Shown: positions 24,925-33,833 of the stretch, piece after piece
Numbering within the stretch: the stretch's first letter is position 1
Layout: each line of letters begins with the position of its first letter
NCBI GenBank assembly: GCA_002723155.1
Contig: PBNO01000015.1
Span: 124,001-188,000 of the forward strand
DNA from: Ponticaulis sp.
Lineage (GTDB): Bacteria; Pseudomonadota; Alphaproteobacteria; Caulobacterales; Hyphomonadaceae
Length of the DNA: 64,000 bases
Direction: 5' to 3'
Translations under genes and position numbers: made by a program
The notes under the pieces: generated by a model
Seen by the model: the letters and a program-made list of their open reading frames with translations, nothing else
Database searches by the model: none
Told to the model about the DNA's origin: nothing

Positions 24925-26215
24925 ACTCTGCTTCGAGGTTCACAACCTCGGTCGCGGAGACAATCTCGACCTCCGGCAGCGGGAAGATCAGCTTTCCGCC
25001 GCCGGCAAGGAACTCAGTCTCGCGCTGGATGATGCCTTCACGGAAATGCCAAGGCAGCACCAGGAAATAGTCCGGCTTCATAGAGCGTGCGACGTCTTCC
25101 GGTACAATCGGAATATGCGTTCCCGGCGTGACGCAGCCCCATTTATCAGGGTTCACGTCGGAGATTGCATCCAACATATCAGGGCCGATCCCCGCATATT
25201 GCAGGATGACATTTCCTTTGGTTGAGGCGCCCAGCCCCAGAATACGCTTGCCATCCGCTTTAAGGCTTTGAAGCTTCTCAACGAGCATTCTGGAGTGAAA
25301 CTCAGCACGCTGCGCAAAGTCCAGATATGGCATCATCGTATGCAGACCAGCTGCCACTTCCGCCTGTAGAAGCTCGTTAATTGCAGCCTGATTGACCGGA
25401 ATATTGCGATTGCCCTGATGGGCCGCAGTCACTGCAAACGAGCCGCCATTCGTACCGTTAAGCTCCACATCGACAATCTTCAGCCCCGCTTGCGCAAGGA
25501 TGTTCTTCACGACTGTCAGCGAATAATATTCCAGATGCTCCTGACACACCGTGTCATAAGCAAGCTGGCGAAGCATGAGCGGCAGATAGCTCTGCTCAAA
25601 ATGCCAAATACCGTCATCCGCAAGCACACTCGCGATATCCTTCACGAACGATACCGGATCCGGCAGATCATAGAACATCGCGATAGATGTCACGATGCTG
25701 GCCTGTTTGCCCGTAGCCGCGCGATAGGTTTCTTCGTTGAAGAAGTCGACTTTCAGAGCAATATCGTCGGTATAGAAGCGGCGGAATTTCTCGGCGCTCG
25801 GGTCAATGCCAATACGTTCAATGCCGGGTGTCTTATAGGCCTTGAGGGATGTCGCATCATTTGCGCCAATATCTAAGACTACATCGCCGGAGCCCAATGG
25901 ACGCACACGCTTTTCAAGATCGTATATTTTCGCTTCCAGATGGCGCACCATCGAAGCGTTAAGACCGGAGCGATATCCGTAAGTCTCGCCATACATGAGC
26001 TCACCTGGATAATCATGGTGAAGCTGAACAAGGCCGGACTCTTCGCAGAATGCGAGTTCCAGGGGGCTTACAGAGACCTTATCTTCAGGAGACTTGGGAA
26101 AAACACCCGTCAGCGACTGATGACCGAGGTCCATGATCGTCTGCAGAGGCGCATCCGTCAGGCGGCAGCGCGTACGGCGCGGAAAGAGCGAACTGCCTTG
26201 CGAAACTTCTGACAT
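24908..26215 (-). CDS. SAM-dependent C-methyltransferase-like protein
   Basis: A 435-residue protein with the three-part plan of sugar C-methyltransferases (TylC3/NovU type): an N-terminal putative zinc-binding segment, a class I SAM domain with VVLDIGANDATSLKAY, and a C-terminal domain with GLGASTKGNVILQY. The N-terminal zinc site looks broken: CRLT and FCEESG replace the two CxxC pairs. The start follows agaggtttcg. No sugar or O-antigen genes are nearby, so the substrate is unknown. Confidence 0.82.
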   Translation of the reverse strand: MSEVSQGSSLFPRRTRCRLTDAPLQTIMDLGHQSLTGVFPKSPEDKVSVSPLELAFCEESGLVQLHHDYPGELMYGETYGYRSGLNASMVRHLEAKIYDLEKRVRPLGSGDVVLDIGANDATSLKAYKTPGIERIGIDPSAEKFRRFYTDDIALKVDFFNEETYRAATGKQASIVTSIAMFYDLPDPVSFVKDIASVLADDGIWHFEQSYLPLMLRQLAYDTVCQEHLEYYSLTVVKNILAQAGLKIVDVELNGTNGGSFAVTAAHQGNRNIPVNQAAINELLQAEVAAGLHTMMPYLDFAQRAEFHSRMLVEKLQSLKADGKRILGLGASTKGNVILQYAGIGPDMLDAISDVNPDKWGCVTPGTHIPIVPEDVARSMKPDYFLVLPWHFREGIIQRETEFLAGGGKLIFPLPEVEIVSATEVVNLEAEFRKAS

Positions 26216-26307
26216 TTAACGAAACCTCTGCGGGGTTTAACCATTGATGATAGAATCTGCCCGTATTTGACCTAAATTTTCGTAAAGACTGTCAGGAAGG
26301 ACGTTTT

Positions 26308-26724
26308 ATGACCCAAACACCCCCAAAGGTTGTCCGCAGCGACGAAGAATGGAAATCAATCCTGACCGAGGAGCAATACCGCGTTGGCGTTAAAGACGGC
26401 ACAGAACGCGCCTTTACTCCGGGCAATTATCAGGACGAAAAACGCGACGGCGATTATCACTGCGTCGGGTGCGATACAGTGCTCTGGCAATCCGACCATA
26501 AGTTTGAATCCGGCACAGGTTGGCCGAGCTTCTTCCAGCCTGCCTCTGAGGGCGTGATCGATACGAAGCGTGATTTCAAAATGATTGTGCCCCGCACCGA
26601 ATGCCATTGCGCCGTTTGCGGCCTGCATCAGGGCCATGTCTTCAAAGACGGCCCGCCGCCAACCGGCCTGCGCTGGTGTATCAATGGCGCCATTCTGAAC
26701 TTCGTTCCACGCGAAGAAGGATAA
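26308..26724 (+). CDS. msrB: Peptide-methionine (R)-S-oxide reductase
   Basis: MsrB repairs the R-form of methionine sulfoxide in proteins. The 138-residue enzyme has the catalytic cysteine in RWCIN (C124) and both zinc-binding pairs, C52/C55 (HCVGC) and C101/C104 (CAVC), with GTGWPSFF in between. A strong site (caggaagga) precedes ATG. No signal peptide, so cytosolic. Downstream lies a strong hairpin whose T-run faces the opposite strand. Confidence 0.96.
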   Translation: MTQTPPKVVRSDEEWKSILTEEQYRVGVKDGTERAFTPGNYQDEKRDGDYHCVGCDTVLWQSDHKFESGTGWPSFFQPASEGVIDTKRDFKMIVPRTECHCAVCGLHQGHVFKDGPPPTGLRWCINGAILNFVPREEG

Positions 26725-26764
26725 TAAAAAACCTCCGCTTCCAAGGCTCTTTGGAAGCGGAGGT
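26725..26764 (-). terminator. Strong terminator for the minus-strand TonB-C gene
   Basis: ACCTCCGCTTCCAA (26731-26744) pairs perfectly over 14 bp with TTGGAAGCGGAGGT (26751-26764), loop GGCTCT. The A-run at 26725-26730 is a T-run on the minus strand, so it terminates transcription coming from 27235; it may also stop msrB transcripts less efficiently. A second imperfect hairpin lies at 26822-26848. Confidence 0.85.
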
Positions 26765-26866
26765 CAGGTCTCGATCGCTCATGAACTTTTGAGGGGGCTC
26801 AATTGCCAATCGAGAAAATGGAAACGCCCCGGATCGCTCCGGAGCGTTAAGTCTGTTTGAAAGCGA

Positions 26867-27235
26867 TTAGCTGTCTGCGCCCCAGGACACAGTCAGTTCC
26901 TGAGTGGAAGCCGCTTCCGCTGGCGCGTAGTTCAGCGTACGCGCGAAAGACTCTGCCGCACGACGGAAAGTCGCGTGTGAGCATTCGCGGATCTGGTAAG
27001 ACGTCGCCTCACCAGCTTCGTCTACGCTGAGCTCCATAGAGCATTCGCCAGCCATGCCGCGCTCTGCAGCATAATACGGATATGTAAGTTCACCGAGGCT
27101 CGCTGGGACAGCTGTTCCGGTGACATCAATTGTAAGATCACGAGCGTTTTCTTCAACGCCCTGCTCGGCCGTTGCGGTCGGCATCACGCTGACGACAAGG
27201 GCCAATGTGCCAAGCACTCCAACAAGTTTCTTCAT
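26867..27235 (-). CDS. Secreted orphan TonB C-terminal-like domain
   Basis: A 122-residue protein with a signal peptide (MKKLVGVLGTLALVVSVMPTATA) and one domain. It resembles the C-terminal domain of the TonB proteins at 31-32 kb: YPYYAAERGMAGECSMELSVDEAG, then a helix FRRAAESFARTLNYAPA. It lacks the membrane anchor and Pro-rich spacer of an energy-transducing TonB and carries two cysteines (EC, EC) that could form a disulfide. It may be a free periplasmic binder of receptors or peptidoglycan; that is inference. Confidence 0.7.
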   Translation of the reverse strand: MKKLVGVLGTLALVVSVMPTATAEQGVEENARDLTIDVTGTAVPASLGELTYPYYAAERGMAGECSMELSVDEAGEATSYQIRECSHATFRRAAESFARTLNYAPAEAASTQELTVSWGADS

Positions 27236-27490
27236 GACAACAATGTGTCACTATTGTATTTTTTTGTCTACATCCGGACGATTATTTGCGCATAAAATTT
27301 TTAAGATCACTGATTTCATTGAATGTTATATTTATCATAAATACTAAAATCACATAACTGAAGCATTTCAAGCGGCGAAATCACGCCAATCCATCTGGTG
27401 TAATCCGAAGCAGATATTACCTTATGAAGACACAATTTTCTGCTGGCAAAAACGCAAGTCGAGACTGCCGCAAACTTCATGAGGACCTAT

Positions 27491-29599
27491 ATGACCCGCA
27501 CGCCGCCGATCGCTGAAAGACGCTCTGAAACGATCACTCAGCACGGGCACACAAGGGTATCTCCCTATGCATGGCTGAAGGATGATAACTGGCAGGCGGT
27601 CATGAAGGACCCGAGTGTCCTTTCCGCCGACATCCGAGCCTATCTGGAAGCTGAAAACGCCTACACCAAGGCAGCCTTGGAAGATCCTTCTGAAGCACTG
27701 CGCGAGGAGCTGTTTCAGGAAATGCGAGGCCGGATCAAAGAAGACGATTCCAGCGTACCGACGCCCGATGGTCCGTTCGCCTATTTCACTTTTCATCGTG
27801 AGGGCGGCGAGTATGGCGCCTATGCGCGGCGCCAATGGGAACGCGCCTTCGACACGGATGCGGAATACCAGATCCTGTTTGACGGAGATGTTGAAGGCGA
27901 AGGCAAAGCCTATTTCGATACAGGTGACATCTGCCAGTCGCCCGACCACAAACTGATCGCCGTAGCTGTCGATGACAAAGGCTCAGAATTTTACACCATA
28001 ACCGTTCGCGACATTGCTACGGGCGAACATCTTCCGGATGTGATTGAGAACACGACCGGCGATTTTGTATGGGGCGCTGGCTCAAACGTCATTTTCTGGG
28101 TCTATCGCGATGACCAGGGGCGCCCATCAGCCGTGTATCGTCGCGTGCTGGGCACTGGTGAGGACACGCTGGTGTATGAGGAATCCAATCCAGGCTTCTT
28201 CGTAAACATTGAGCAGAGCCCGTCTGAGAAATACATCTTTATACGCACAGGCGGCCATACGACGTCTGAAGTTCATTTCTTCAGCGCCGACGAAACCGAT
28301 CCGGAGCTGCTTACGATTGCCGCGCGAGAAACGGACATTGAGTACTCGGTCGTCGACTTTGACAACGAGTTCTACATTCTGACGAATGCGGACGGTGCAG
28401 TCGATTTCAAGATTGTGAAAGCACCGATCAGCGCTCCGGGCCGTGAAAACTGGGCCGATGTTCTGCCGCATCAGGCGGGTCGACTCATTCTCGATGTTGA
28501 TTCTTATGAGAACCACCTCGTCCGCGTAGAGCGCGAAAAAGGTTTGCCGCGCATCGTCATCCGTTCGCGTGATGGGGCCGAGCACGCCATTGAGATGAAA
28601 GAAGCCGCCTATGATCTCGGCCTCGCAGGTGGCTATGAATACAACTCTGAAATCCTGCGTTTTGCCTATGCGTCGCCAACAACGCCGGATCAGGTGTTTG
28701 ATTATAATATGACAACGCGCGAGCGTACCTTGCGAAAGACTCGTGAAGTCCCATCAGGCCACAACCCTGAGGACTATGTGGTGGAGCGCATCATGGCGCC
28801 CTCGCACGACGGCGTTGAGGTACCAATCACCCTGCTTCGTCATGTGAGCACACCGCTGGATGGTAGCGCGCCTGTGCTGCTCTACGGCTATGGCTCCTAT
28901 GGTGTCACAATTTCAGCTGATTTCCGCACCGGGCGTCTCAGCCTTGTTGATCGCGGGTTCATTTACGCGATTGCCCATATTCGCGGGTCACAGGCCCTCG
29001 GCTATCAATGGTATCTCGATGGCAAGCTGGAGAAGAAGGAAAACACCTTCCGCGATTATGTTGCTGCAGGTCGCCACCTCGTAGAGCAAGGCTATACGCA
29101 AGAAGGGCGCGTGGTAGACCATGGCGGCTCCGCTGGTGGCCTTCTGATGGGTGCAGCATCTAATCTCGACCCGGAACTCTTTGCAGGCATTATAGCCGCC
29201 GTACCGTTCGTAGATGTGCTGACGACGATGTCGGACGCAGACCTTCCTCTGACGCCGCCGGAATGGCCGGAATGGGGTAACCCGATTGAGAGCGCGGACG
29301 ACTATGAAACAATACGCGCCTATTCCCCTATAGATCAGGTCTCCCAGCGCCCCTACCCTGCCATGCTGATTACGGGCGGTCTCACTGATCCACGCGTGAC
29401 GTATTGGGAGCCTGCCAAATGGGTCGCGACATTGCGCCATGAAGCGCCAGAAGGCGGGCCTTACTTCCTTCGGATCAATATGGACGCAGGACATGGCGGC
29501 GCTTCGGGACGTTTTGAAGGGCTTAAAGAGACGGCAATTGAATATGCCTTCGCGCTCACAATCGCAGGCAAGACAGACGCGTTCTCCCTTGATCTTTAA
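27491..29599 (+). CDS. ptrB: Oligopeptidase B (S9A prolyl-oligopeptidase family)
   Basis: A 702-residue serine peptidase that cuts short peptides after basic residues. The N-terminal beta-propeller starts with the family phrase HGHTRVSPYAWLKDD; the C-terminal hydrolase has the nucleophile in GGSAGG (S547), the acid in GLTDPRV (D633) and the base in DAGHGG (H668). ATG 27491 follows gaggacctat; an ATG 12 bases earlier (27479) lacks that spacing. No signal peptide, so cytosolic. A bidirectional terminator follows. Confidence 0.92.
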   Translation: MTRTPPIAERRSETITQHGHTRVSPYAWLKDDNWQAVMKDPSVLSADIRAYLEAENAYTKAALEDPSEALREELFQEMRGRIKEDDSSVPTPDGPFAYFTFHREGGEYGAYARRQWERAFDTDAEYQILFDGDVEGEGKAYFDTGDICQSPDHKLIAVAVDDKGSEFYTITVRDIATGEHLPDVIENTTGDFVWGAGSNVIFWVYRDDQGRPSAVYRRVLGTGEDTLVYEESNPGFFVNIEQSPSEKYIFIRTGGHTTSEVHFFSADETDPELLTIAARETDIEYSVVDFDNEFYILTNADGAVDFKIVKAPISAPGRENWADVLPHQAGRLILDVDSYENHLVRVEREKGLPRIVIRSRDGAEHAIEMKEAAYDLGLAGGYEYNSEILRFAYASPTTPDQVFDYNMTTRERTLRKTREVPSGHNPEDYVVERIMAPSHDGVEVPITLLRHVSTPLDGSAPVLLYGYGSYGVTISADFRTGRLSLVDRGFIYAIAHIRGSQALGYQWYLDGKLEKKENTFRDYVAAGRHLVEQGYTQEGRVVDHGGSAGGLLMGAASNLDPELFAGIIAAVPFVDVLTTMSDADLPLTPPEWPEWGNPIESADDYETIRAYSPIDQVSQRPYPAMLITGGLTDPRVTYWEPAKWVATLRHEAPEGGPYFLRINMDAGHGGASGRFEGLKETAIEYAFALTIAGKTDAFSLDL

Positions 29600-29622
29600 G
29601 GGCGCACATCGGCCCAGAAACA

Positions 29623-29656
29623 AAAAAGGCGCCTGCATATGCGGGCGCCTTTTTGC
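29623..29656. terminator. Bidirectional terminator between oligopeptidase B and the TonB operon
   Basis: AAAAAGGCGCCTGC (29623-29636) pairs with GCGGGCGCCTTTTT (29641-29654; one G-U pair) around ATAT. With A- and T-runs on the two sides it serves both convergent transcripts. Confidence 0.92.
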
Positions 29657-29678
29657 TTTTGATGTTGATCAACCGATC

Positions 29679-31073
29679 TTAGCCGAGTTGGTCAATTTCT
29701 GCCTGCACTTCCGCAATACGGTCATCAACCGTGCTGCAACCCTCTGGCAGGTTGTTACCGAAGACGCGGAGCTCGTCACAGCTGTCTTTCTCGTTTGTCA
29801 GACCTTGCAGACGAGTCTGGAGCTGGAACCGCTGCAATGCGATCTGTGTACGCACTTCAGAGTCAAGGAAGTTGATCCAGCCGTTTGCCGCACGGCGACC
29901 ATCAGAGAAGCGCGTCGCTTCATTGAAGTAGTCGCGAGCTTCACCTTTACGCTCAAGCTCGTACATCGCCTGACCGATCATCACGCGAGCATAGCCCGGC
30001 TCTGAGAGGTTACCGCGGGAGATAGCGGACTGATAAGCCTCAATCGCATCTTCGTACTCGCCGAGTTCGAAGAGGGAACGACCAAGACGCTCATACATTT
30101 TGCCGTCCGGGCTCATCTGAGCGGCTTCACGAATAGCCGGGAGCGCGCGGTCGAATTCACGGGCAACCTGATAGAGTGTGGCCAGAAGCTCAAGACGTTC
30201 GAAAGTCTTGGACACACGACCACGGTTCATTTCCATTTCCAGAATACGTGCCGCTTCGAACGGAACGTTGAACTGGTTGTAGAAGTTCACCACGCGCATG
30301 ATTTCCTGCTCTTCTGTCAGAAGACCAGCAAGGTACATGGCTTTGTAAACCTCAAACGCGCGGCGTTCCTGGTTACCGGAATAATAGTCACCAGCAATCG
30401 CATCCCACACACGACGGTCGTTCGGATCTGAGCGAAGCAGACGCTGAAGCAGTTCAGCTTTCTTCGCGCGGTCACCTGTACGGTCGTAGAGGAAGATCAG
30501 GAAGTCGATCGTCTGACGGCTGGCATTGTCGCCATCGGCCGCAAGAACCCGCTCAGCGTAAGGGAGCGCACCTCGATAGTCCTCAAGCTGCTGGTGGATT
30601 ACCGCAAGCTGCCAGTTCTGATCGCGAGTTGGAGTTACACCAGTTGCGAGCCAGCGATCCATGTAAGCTTTCGCTTGTGGAACATTTTCTGTCTGCAGGT
30701 GCAGCTGAGCGATTGAGTAGTAAGTCTGACCGACCTGATCACCAGCAATTGCGCCAACGCGGATCGCCTCTTCGAGGTCACGAATAGCACCCGTCAGGTC
30801 ATCCTGGTTGATCTTCACAGCCGCGCTCAGGCGAAGCATCGCACCGCGCTCGTAGCAGTTCAATTCCATGCTACGCAGCTGGTTGAGTTGTTGCAGAGCG
30901 CCTGCAGGGTTGTCGTTCTGGATCAGCTCAGTCTCGGCGTTCAGGTAAACCTGCCCCGCTTCAGAGCCGAACTCAGTCGCTTCACACGCTTGTTGCGCCT
31001 GAGCTGAACCAACTCCCGCAAATGCAATCAATGCAGCGCCGAGGACGCCAGTCATCCATTGTGCTTTACGCAT
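29679..31073 (-). CDS. Periplasmic TPR-repeat protein, last gene of the TonB operon
   Basis: A 464-residue protein with a signal peptide (GVLGAALIAFAGVGSAQAQ) and many TPR-type helix pairs, for example GAIRDLEEAIRVGAI, KAYMDRWLATGVTP and YEDAIEAYQSAISRGN. The C-terminus ends in a coiled segment with two cysteines. TPR proteins are recurrent partners in long TonB operons and may scaffold the complex in the periplasm. ATG 31073 is preferred over GTG 31082 because agggag then has proper spacing. It lies 30 bases after the second TonB gene. Confidence 0.87.
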   Translation of the reverse strand: MRKAQWMTGVLGAALIAFAGVGSAQAQQACEATEFGSEAGQVYLNAETELIQNDNPAGALQQLNQLRSMELNCYERGAMLRLSAAVKINQDDLTGAIRDLEEAIRVGAIAGDQVGQTYYSIAQLHLQTENVPQAKAYMDRWLATGVTPTRDQNWQLAVIHQQLEDYRGALPYAERVLAADGDNASRQTIDFLIFLYDRTGDRAKKAELLQRLLRSDPNDRRVWDAIAGDYYSGNQERRAFEVYKAMYLAGLLTEEQEIMRVVNFYNQFNVPFEAARILEMEMNRGRVSKTFERLELLATLYQVAREFDRALPAIREAAQMSPDGKMYERLGRSLFELGEYEDAIEAYQSAISRGNLSEPGYARVMIGQAMYELERKGEARDYFNEATRFSDGRRAANGWINFLDSEVRTQIALQRFQLQTRLQGLTNEKDSCDELRVFGNNLPEGCSTVDDRIAEVQAEIDQLG

Positions 31074-31103
31074 CGTCTTCACTCCCTAGCCGTCATTCGG
31101 CTG

Positions 31104-31745
31104 CTAGTCTTCCAACCTGTACTGTATCGGATAGACAAGGTTGCCCTGACCTACCGGTACACCATTTCTCACGGGTGCAGCGAACAAGGTTTGCTCAACT
31201 GCGCGCGCGCTGGAGCGCGCAAAAATCTCATCGGTGCAGCTTGCCGAAACGCCGAATGGCCGGCCGGCTGCGTCAATAGAGAAGCTGACTTCGCAATCGC
31301 CTTCAATCCCGCGCGTCAGAGCGCGATGCGGATATTCGACTATTGGCGCCCTTACAGGCACTCCAGTTTCTCTACCAATCACCACTATGGTCCCAGCAAA
31401 ATCTCCAACCGGCCCCGGATCAATTTCCGGTGTGGGCGTTAGAAGCTCTACTGGCGCCAGACCGATTTCACCTGAGTTCGGTCGGCGGACTGGATCTAAT
31501 CTAGGTGGAGGTTGGACCTCACTAATTCGTTCTACGGGTTCACGGCGAATAAGGGTCTGAGGTTCTTCCGGTAATGGCGTAATGCTAACCAGAGGCCTCA
31601 CAGTCCTCTCCGACAAATGAACTTCCCCGACTGACACCAACCGATCCATCACGACAAACAAACACAGAGTGAAAGCGGCGGCGGGGATGAAACTGGCCGC
31701 CAGGCGGCCAGCATCAGAACTAAAACCGGATAATCTTTGGGGCAT
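31104..31745 (-). CDS. TonB-like energy transducer, second copy
   Basis: A 213-residue TonB-family protein: one membrane anchor (FIPAAAFTLCLFVVMDRLV), a Pro-rich periplasmic spacer (PPPRLDPVRRPNSG, LTPTPEIDPGP), and a TonB C-terminal domain (VEYPHRALTRGIEGDCEVSFSIDAAG to NLVYPIQYRLED). It parallels the preceding TonB (31836-32459) in plan and C-terminal pattern, including the two cysteines, so it is probably a diverged tandem duplicate. A strong site (aggagagg) precedes ATG. The 90-base AT-rich gap before it could hold a second promoter. Confidence 0.87.
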   Translation of the reverse strand: MPQRLSGFSSDAGRLAASFIPAAAFTLCLFVVMDRLVSVGEVHLSERTVRPLVSITPLPEEPQTLIRREPVERISEVQPPPRLDPVRRPNSGEIGLAPVELLTPTPEIDPGPVGDFAGTIVVIGRETGVPVRAPIVEYPHRALTRGIEGDCEVSFSIDAAGRPFGVSASCTDEIFARSSARAVEQTLFAAPVRNGVPVGQGNLVYPIQYRLED

Positions 31746-31835
31746 GTTCCTCTCCTATGTCCTATGACAAGGAAAGTTATATCATAACATTATAGAATAA
31801 TCTATATTTTGTTACGTTATCACATGCCCTAAAAA

Positions 31836-32459
31836 TTATTGCAGGTTGAACGAGATCGGATAGACCACGTTCACGCGGCGAACCGCCTGTCCACGGACGA
31901 TCTTCGGCGCAAACTCAACTCGGCTAACCGCACGTTCAGCTTCACGGACGAACACGTTATCTGTGCAAGTCGCTTCGATGTTGAACGGACGACCGCGCTC
32001 GTCCACGTCGAACCGAACATCACAGCTGCCTTCGATACCACGTTCCGCAGCCCGAGTAGGGTAAGACGGAACAGGTGGACGAATTGGCTGCGCGTCACGG
32101 TCAGACACGGCGACTGCGTCCAGAGCGAAGCCGGAAACGTTTCCGATCTCGACTGTTGCTGGTGCAGCACCTTGAATCTGCGGCGTCGGAAGGTTCACGT
32201 CAGAGCGAGAAGACGACAGGCGCGGCGGTGGCGGCGGCTGGTCTGCTGTCTGAATACGTTGAACGTTCTGACGTGTCGTACGACGAATTTCCGTCGCCTC
32301 TTCCTGCGGTGTAACGCGGGAGAGAGAGCGGAATTCGCTTTCGCCGAGTTCAATAGGCTTTGGCTCAATGAGCCAGCCCATCAGAATGAACAGAGCTACG
32401 ACGATCGCACCGGCGAAAGGGACACCGAGAATGATGCGTACCAAAGGGTTACTAAACAT
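31836..32459 (-). CDS. tonB: TonB energy transducer, first copy
   Basis: A 207-residue TonB: anchor at about 9-30 (ILGVPFAGAIVVALFILMGW), spacer with PPPPPR, and C-terminal domain from PSYPTRAAERGIEGSCDVRF to VVYPISFNLQ. It couples the proton-driven ExbB/ExbD motor to outer-membrane receptors. Two cysteines (SCDV, TCTD) sit in the C-terminal domain, as in the downstream copy. The site aaggagg precedes ATG; the gene follows exbD by 13 bases. Confidence 0.92.
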   Translation of the reverse strand: MFSNPLVRIILGVPFAGAIVVALFILMGWLIEPKPIELGESEFRSLSRVTPQEEATEIRRTTRQNVQRIQTADQPPPPPRLSSSRSDVNLPTPQIQGAAPATVEIGNVSGFALDAVAVSDRDAQPIRPPVPSYPTRAAERGIEGSCDVRFDVDERGRPFNIEATCTDNVFVREAERAVSRVEFAPKIVRGQAVRRVNVVYPISFNLQ

Positions 32460-32472
32460 ATTGTAGTCCTCC

Positions 32473-32880
32473 TTAGTCCAGCTCAGTCGACACGTTCACA
32501 GCGGACTCAGGGTCTGCTGAAACAATCGCCTGCATCACAGAGTCGAGAACACCGGCTTCAGACGCATTATCCACCTGGAGAACGATTTCCCCTTTGGCAT
32601 TCGTCTCGCGGAGTTCACGGATCGTGAATTCCAGTTCGCTCAGCTCAATCTTCTCACGGGCAACGAAAACATCGCTGTTTTCGTCAATCGCGATGATGAT
32701 CCCGAGTGGCGCAATGTTGTTATCGTTCTCAGCGTCCGTGCGGCTGATATCCACACCCGGCAGTTTGATGAACTGCGCGGTGACGATGAAGAAGATAAGC
32801 AGGATGAACGTCACGTCGAGCATTGGAGTCAGGTCAAGCGCCTGTTCCTCAGCTTCGCGGGCACGTACTTTTCGAGCCAT
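32473..32880 (-). CDS. exbD: ExbD/TolR-family protein, second copy
   Basis: A 135-residue inner-membrane protein: short cytoplasmic start, one membrane segment with the proton-path aspartate in DLTPMLDVTFILLIFFIVTA, then a periplasmic ExbD domain. It is one of two adjacent ExbD paralogs; the other (32890-33297) is nine bases upstream. Together with the ExbB genes they form the proton-driven motor for TonB. Confidence 0.94.
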   Translation of the reverse strand: MARKVRAREAEEQALDLTPMLDVTFILLIFFIVTAQFIKLPGVDISRTDAENDNNIAPLGIIIAIDENSDVFVAREKIELSELEFTIRELRETNAKGEIVLQVDNASEAGVLDSVMQAIVSADPESAVNVSTELD

Positions 32881-32889
32881 GACGATCTC

Positions 32890-33297
32890 CTATGCTGTTG
32901 CGTCGACTGTGAAACCGACATTCTCAATGCCGGCGCTACGAGCCTGGTCAACAATCATGATGACCAGTTGGTTGCGGGCACGTGGGTGTGCCTGAACCAG
33001 AACAGCGCTTTCCGGATTTTCCGCAATCCGCCGTTCAATCGCAGCCCGCACAGAGCCAACATCCGAAAGACGACCATTGACCGTGACGAGGCTGTCCTCA
33101 GTGATACGGATAAGCACCGTAGGCTGAGGGTTCACCGGCTGATCCGGCGGAGCCGGAGGCGGTGGTGTCAGGTCGATCGCGTTTTCCTTGATGAAGGTCG
33201 CGGTCACAATAAAGAAGATAAGAAGAATGAATACGATGTCGAGCATTGGTGTCAGATCGACTTCGGACTCTTCCGCCTTACGCTTACGTCCTCTCAT
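32890..33297 (-). CDS. exbD: ExbD/TolR-family protein, first copy
   Basis: A 135-residue ExbD with DLTPMLDIVFILLIFFIVTA (proton-path Asp retained) followed by a Pro-rich hinge (TPPPPAPPDQP) and the periplasmic domain. Its ATG overlaps the TGA of the ExbB gene upstream, so the two are translationally coupled. Two ExbD copies in series are common in long TonB systems and may form heterodimers. Confidence 0.94.
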   Translation of the reverse strand: MRGRKRKAEESEVDLTPMLDIVFILLIFFIVTATFIKENAIDLTPPPPAPPDQPVNPQPTVLIRITEDSLVTVNGRLSDVGSVRAAIERRIAENPESAVLVQAHPRARNQLVIMIVDQARSAGIENVGFTVDATA

Positions 33298-33803
33298 GCA
33301 TCAATCTCCATCTGGTCTGCGACCGTCTGAACCTTACGGCTAACCGTACGATCCATACTGCTGGTAAAAATGATGCCTGACAGAGAGGCGACCATGCCTG
33401 CCATTGTCGGGATGGTTGCACGAGACACACCACCAGACATTGCCTGCGCGTCAGAACCCGAAGAAAGGGCCATAACGTCGAATACGGTCACCATCCCCGT
33501 CACTGTACCGAGGAGACCCAGCAATGGCGCTAAAGCTACCATCGCTTTCGTGAGGCCTACATTCTGTTCCGCCTGCTGGCGAACTTCAGACACAAGCTTC
33601 TCGCGAACCCAGTGAGCCAGAACCGAGGATTTGTCTTTACGACTATTCCAAGCTTCTACAGCTCTCTTGGCCACAGCGTTGTGCCCGAAGTTGAAGTAGA
33701 ACATCCGTTCGAGAATCAGAGCCCACATAATGAATGTGGTAGCCATGATCACGACGAGGACTGGTCCACCTCGACCCAGAAAGGCTTGAAGGTCAGCTAG
33801 CAT
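33294..33803 (-). CDS. exbB: ExbB/TolQ-family motor protein, short form
   Basis: A 169-residue ExbB: first membrane segment at VLVVIMATTFIMWALILERM, then the conserved ALAPLLGLLGTVTGMVTVF and a third segment with ATIPTMAGMVASLSGIIFT. It forms the pentameric channel that holds ExbD. In the operon it sits after the long ExbB-like protein and overlaps exbD by four bases. Confidence 0.94.
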   Translation of the reverse strand: MLADLQAFLGRGGPVLVVIMATTFIMWALILERMFYFNFGHNAVAKRAVEAWNSRKDKSSVLAHWVREKLVSEVRQQAEQNVGLTKAMVALAPLLGLLGTVTGMVTVFDVMALSSGSDAQAMSGGVSRATIPTMAGMVASLSGIIFTSSMDRTVSRKVQTVADQMEIDA

Positions 33804-33833
33804 ATGCTTGCCTCCATTCCACCTTGCGACGGC

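Noticed and set aside
31839-32627. A 262-codon plus-strand ORF opposite TonB and ExbD
   Set aside because: Arg/Thr/Val-rich antisense frame without domain or site.
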